DNA of 37,552 bases. Origin: Candidatus Saccharimonadota bacterium. GTDB lineage: Bacteria; Patescibacteriota; Saccharimonadia; Saccharimonadales; AWTP1-31. Made by a program: the position numbers and the translations under genes. Shown here one piece after another: positions 36,463 through 37,552 of the stretch (position 1 is the first letter of the stretch; every line of letters starts with the position of its first letter). The stretch covers positions 1 to 37,552 of the forward strand of contig JAPLYT010000012.1 of NCBI GenBank assembly GCA_026395435.1. The letters run 5' to 3'. The notes under the pieces were generated by a model that saw only the letters and a program-made list of their open reading frames with translations, had not been told where the DNA came from and searched no databases.

Positions 36463-37552
36463 TTATTTACCGCCCCTTAATGCGTCTATGGGATCCTTGC
36501 GGGCGGCTTTGACGGCTGGGATAGTTCCGAATACAACACCCACGCCAAACGCAACACCAAACGCGATCGCCACTACAGGCCAAGTGATATATGGAGTTAG
36601 GTTGGTGGTCACTCGTATAACAAAGTTCAGGGCGAAGGAGATAGCGATTCCCAAGATCCCACCGACTGCGCTGAGCATGATGGCCTCGGCCATAAACTGA
36701 TTTCGAATTTGTCGATTGGTGGCGCCGACTGCTTTTCGAATCCCAATTTCATAGGTTCGTTCACTTACCGACACAAGCATGATATTCATGATCCCGATCC
36801 CACCGACGAGCAGGGAAATACCCGCAATAGCAGCGATAAAGCCAGTAAGAATATCAAGTATTCCACCGGTTACTTCAAGGTTCTCGCTTTGGCGCAACAC
36901 GGTTACGTCATTTTGACCGCCGTGGGAATCGCGAAGTTCTTTGCTAATCGATACCGCTGCTTCGTTCGATACGCTTGGGGTTTTTGGTCGAGCGAGTACT
37001 CGGACCACGGGAGCTGCATTGCCAACTACTTCTTTAATGCTTGAATTCGGCACGAATATTGCTTTGTTGAGATCAATACCTTGGCCGAGTGACCCTGGTT
37101 TGAATTCTTCGAATACTCCACGCACGATGAAATCCTGACCGCGAAGAGAAAATGATTGCCCGACTGGAATATTCTCTTGGAATAATTGTTCTGCAACCCG
37201 CTTACCGATAACCGCAACGAGTCGATTATCTTCACCGTCAGTAAAGTAATTTCCGAATTCAACTTTCTGCTGCAGTAAGCTCGGGAGGGCGGGGCTTGAT
37301 CCGAGGATAAAGCCGTCTTGATATTCACGATTTTCTACTTTGGCGCTGCCCGAATACATGCGGATCGGCGATGATTCTTTGATAAATTTCGAGCCTTGGA
37401 TAATAGCAACATCTTGGTCGCTCAGGCTGCCGGACCCAAATCCGTACATATATTCTGGGTTAATCTTAGTGATTCTACCGTCGTTGTCACGGACCACCCC
37501 TCGACCGGCACGAACGGTAATGAGGTCGCTCCCTAAATGGGTTATCTCACCG
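36463..37552 (-). CDS. MacB-like ABC transporter permease (N-terminus outside window)
   Basis: Frame open to the edge (GEITHLGSDLITVRAGRGVVRD); NIMLVSVSERTYEIGIRKAVGATNRQIRNQFMAEA; PAVKAARKDPIDALR. Confidence 0.93.
   Translation of the reverse strand, partial: GEITHLGSDLITVRAGRGVVRDNDGRITKINPEYMYGFGSGSLSDQDVAIIQGSKFIKESSPIRMYSGSAKVENREYQDGFILGSSPALPSLLQQKVEFGNYFTDGEDNRLVAVIGKRVAEQLFQENIPVGQSFSLRGQDFIVRGVFEEFKPGSLGQGIDLNKAIFVPNSSIKEVVGNAAPVVRVLARPKTPSVSNEAAVSISKELRDSHGGQNDVTVLRQSENLEVTGGILDILTGFIAAIAGISLLVGGIGIMNIMLVSVSERTYEIGIRKAVGATNRQIRNQFMAEAIMLSAVGGILGIAISFALNFVIRVTTNLTPYITWPVVAIAFGVAFGVGVVFGTIPAVKAARKDPIDALRGGK

Noticed and set aside
1-37552. UGA recoding (alternative genetic code as in some CPR lineages)
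   Set aside because: Recognised genes end at normal stops including TGA and show no internal in-frame TGA in the supplied ORFs

Overview
The window looks like a Patescibacteria/CPR chromosome, probably Saccharibacteria-like. That is an inference from gene content (SmpB, Pgl-Gnd-Zwf, TerC, CorA, MgtE, VKOR, M23, DUF2075) and from many promoters whose -10 box sits 6-9 nt before an ATG. Ordinary content: an SNase fragment, GT2, a secreted glycosidase-like protein, SmpB, NUDIX, tRNA-Asn, a ferric-reductase-like/YcnI/VKOR operon, an oxidative pentose phosphate operon, a giant double GT2 protein, an M23 peptidase, a prephenate dehydrogenase, TerC, a heteromeric ABC exporter, a two-component system, CorA, ExoD, a methyltransferase, MgtE and a partial MacB-like permease. 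Most interesting signals: (1) a ~80-bp-period array of three tRNA-like decoy units leading into tRNA-Asn; (2) a 68-bp diverged duplicate of the zwf 3' end that still encodes a C-terminus and abuts another gene's stop codon, bracketing a 2.9-kb cargo block, with a smaller example of the same pattern at a YdeI-like gene; (3) a nuclease-rich putative defence block that includes a TM-HNH-WYL fusion; (4) two leaderless leader-peptide/terminator attenuators, one with a Tyr-containing leader upstream of tyrA and one upstream of an M23 peptidase; (5) a compact candidate tmRNA with an unusual short tag; (6) a cluster of six hairpins, three with CUUG loops; (7) a 7-bp microsatellite built of -10/ATG units. 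Everything was read by eye; no searches or folding programs were run.
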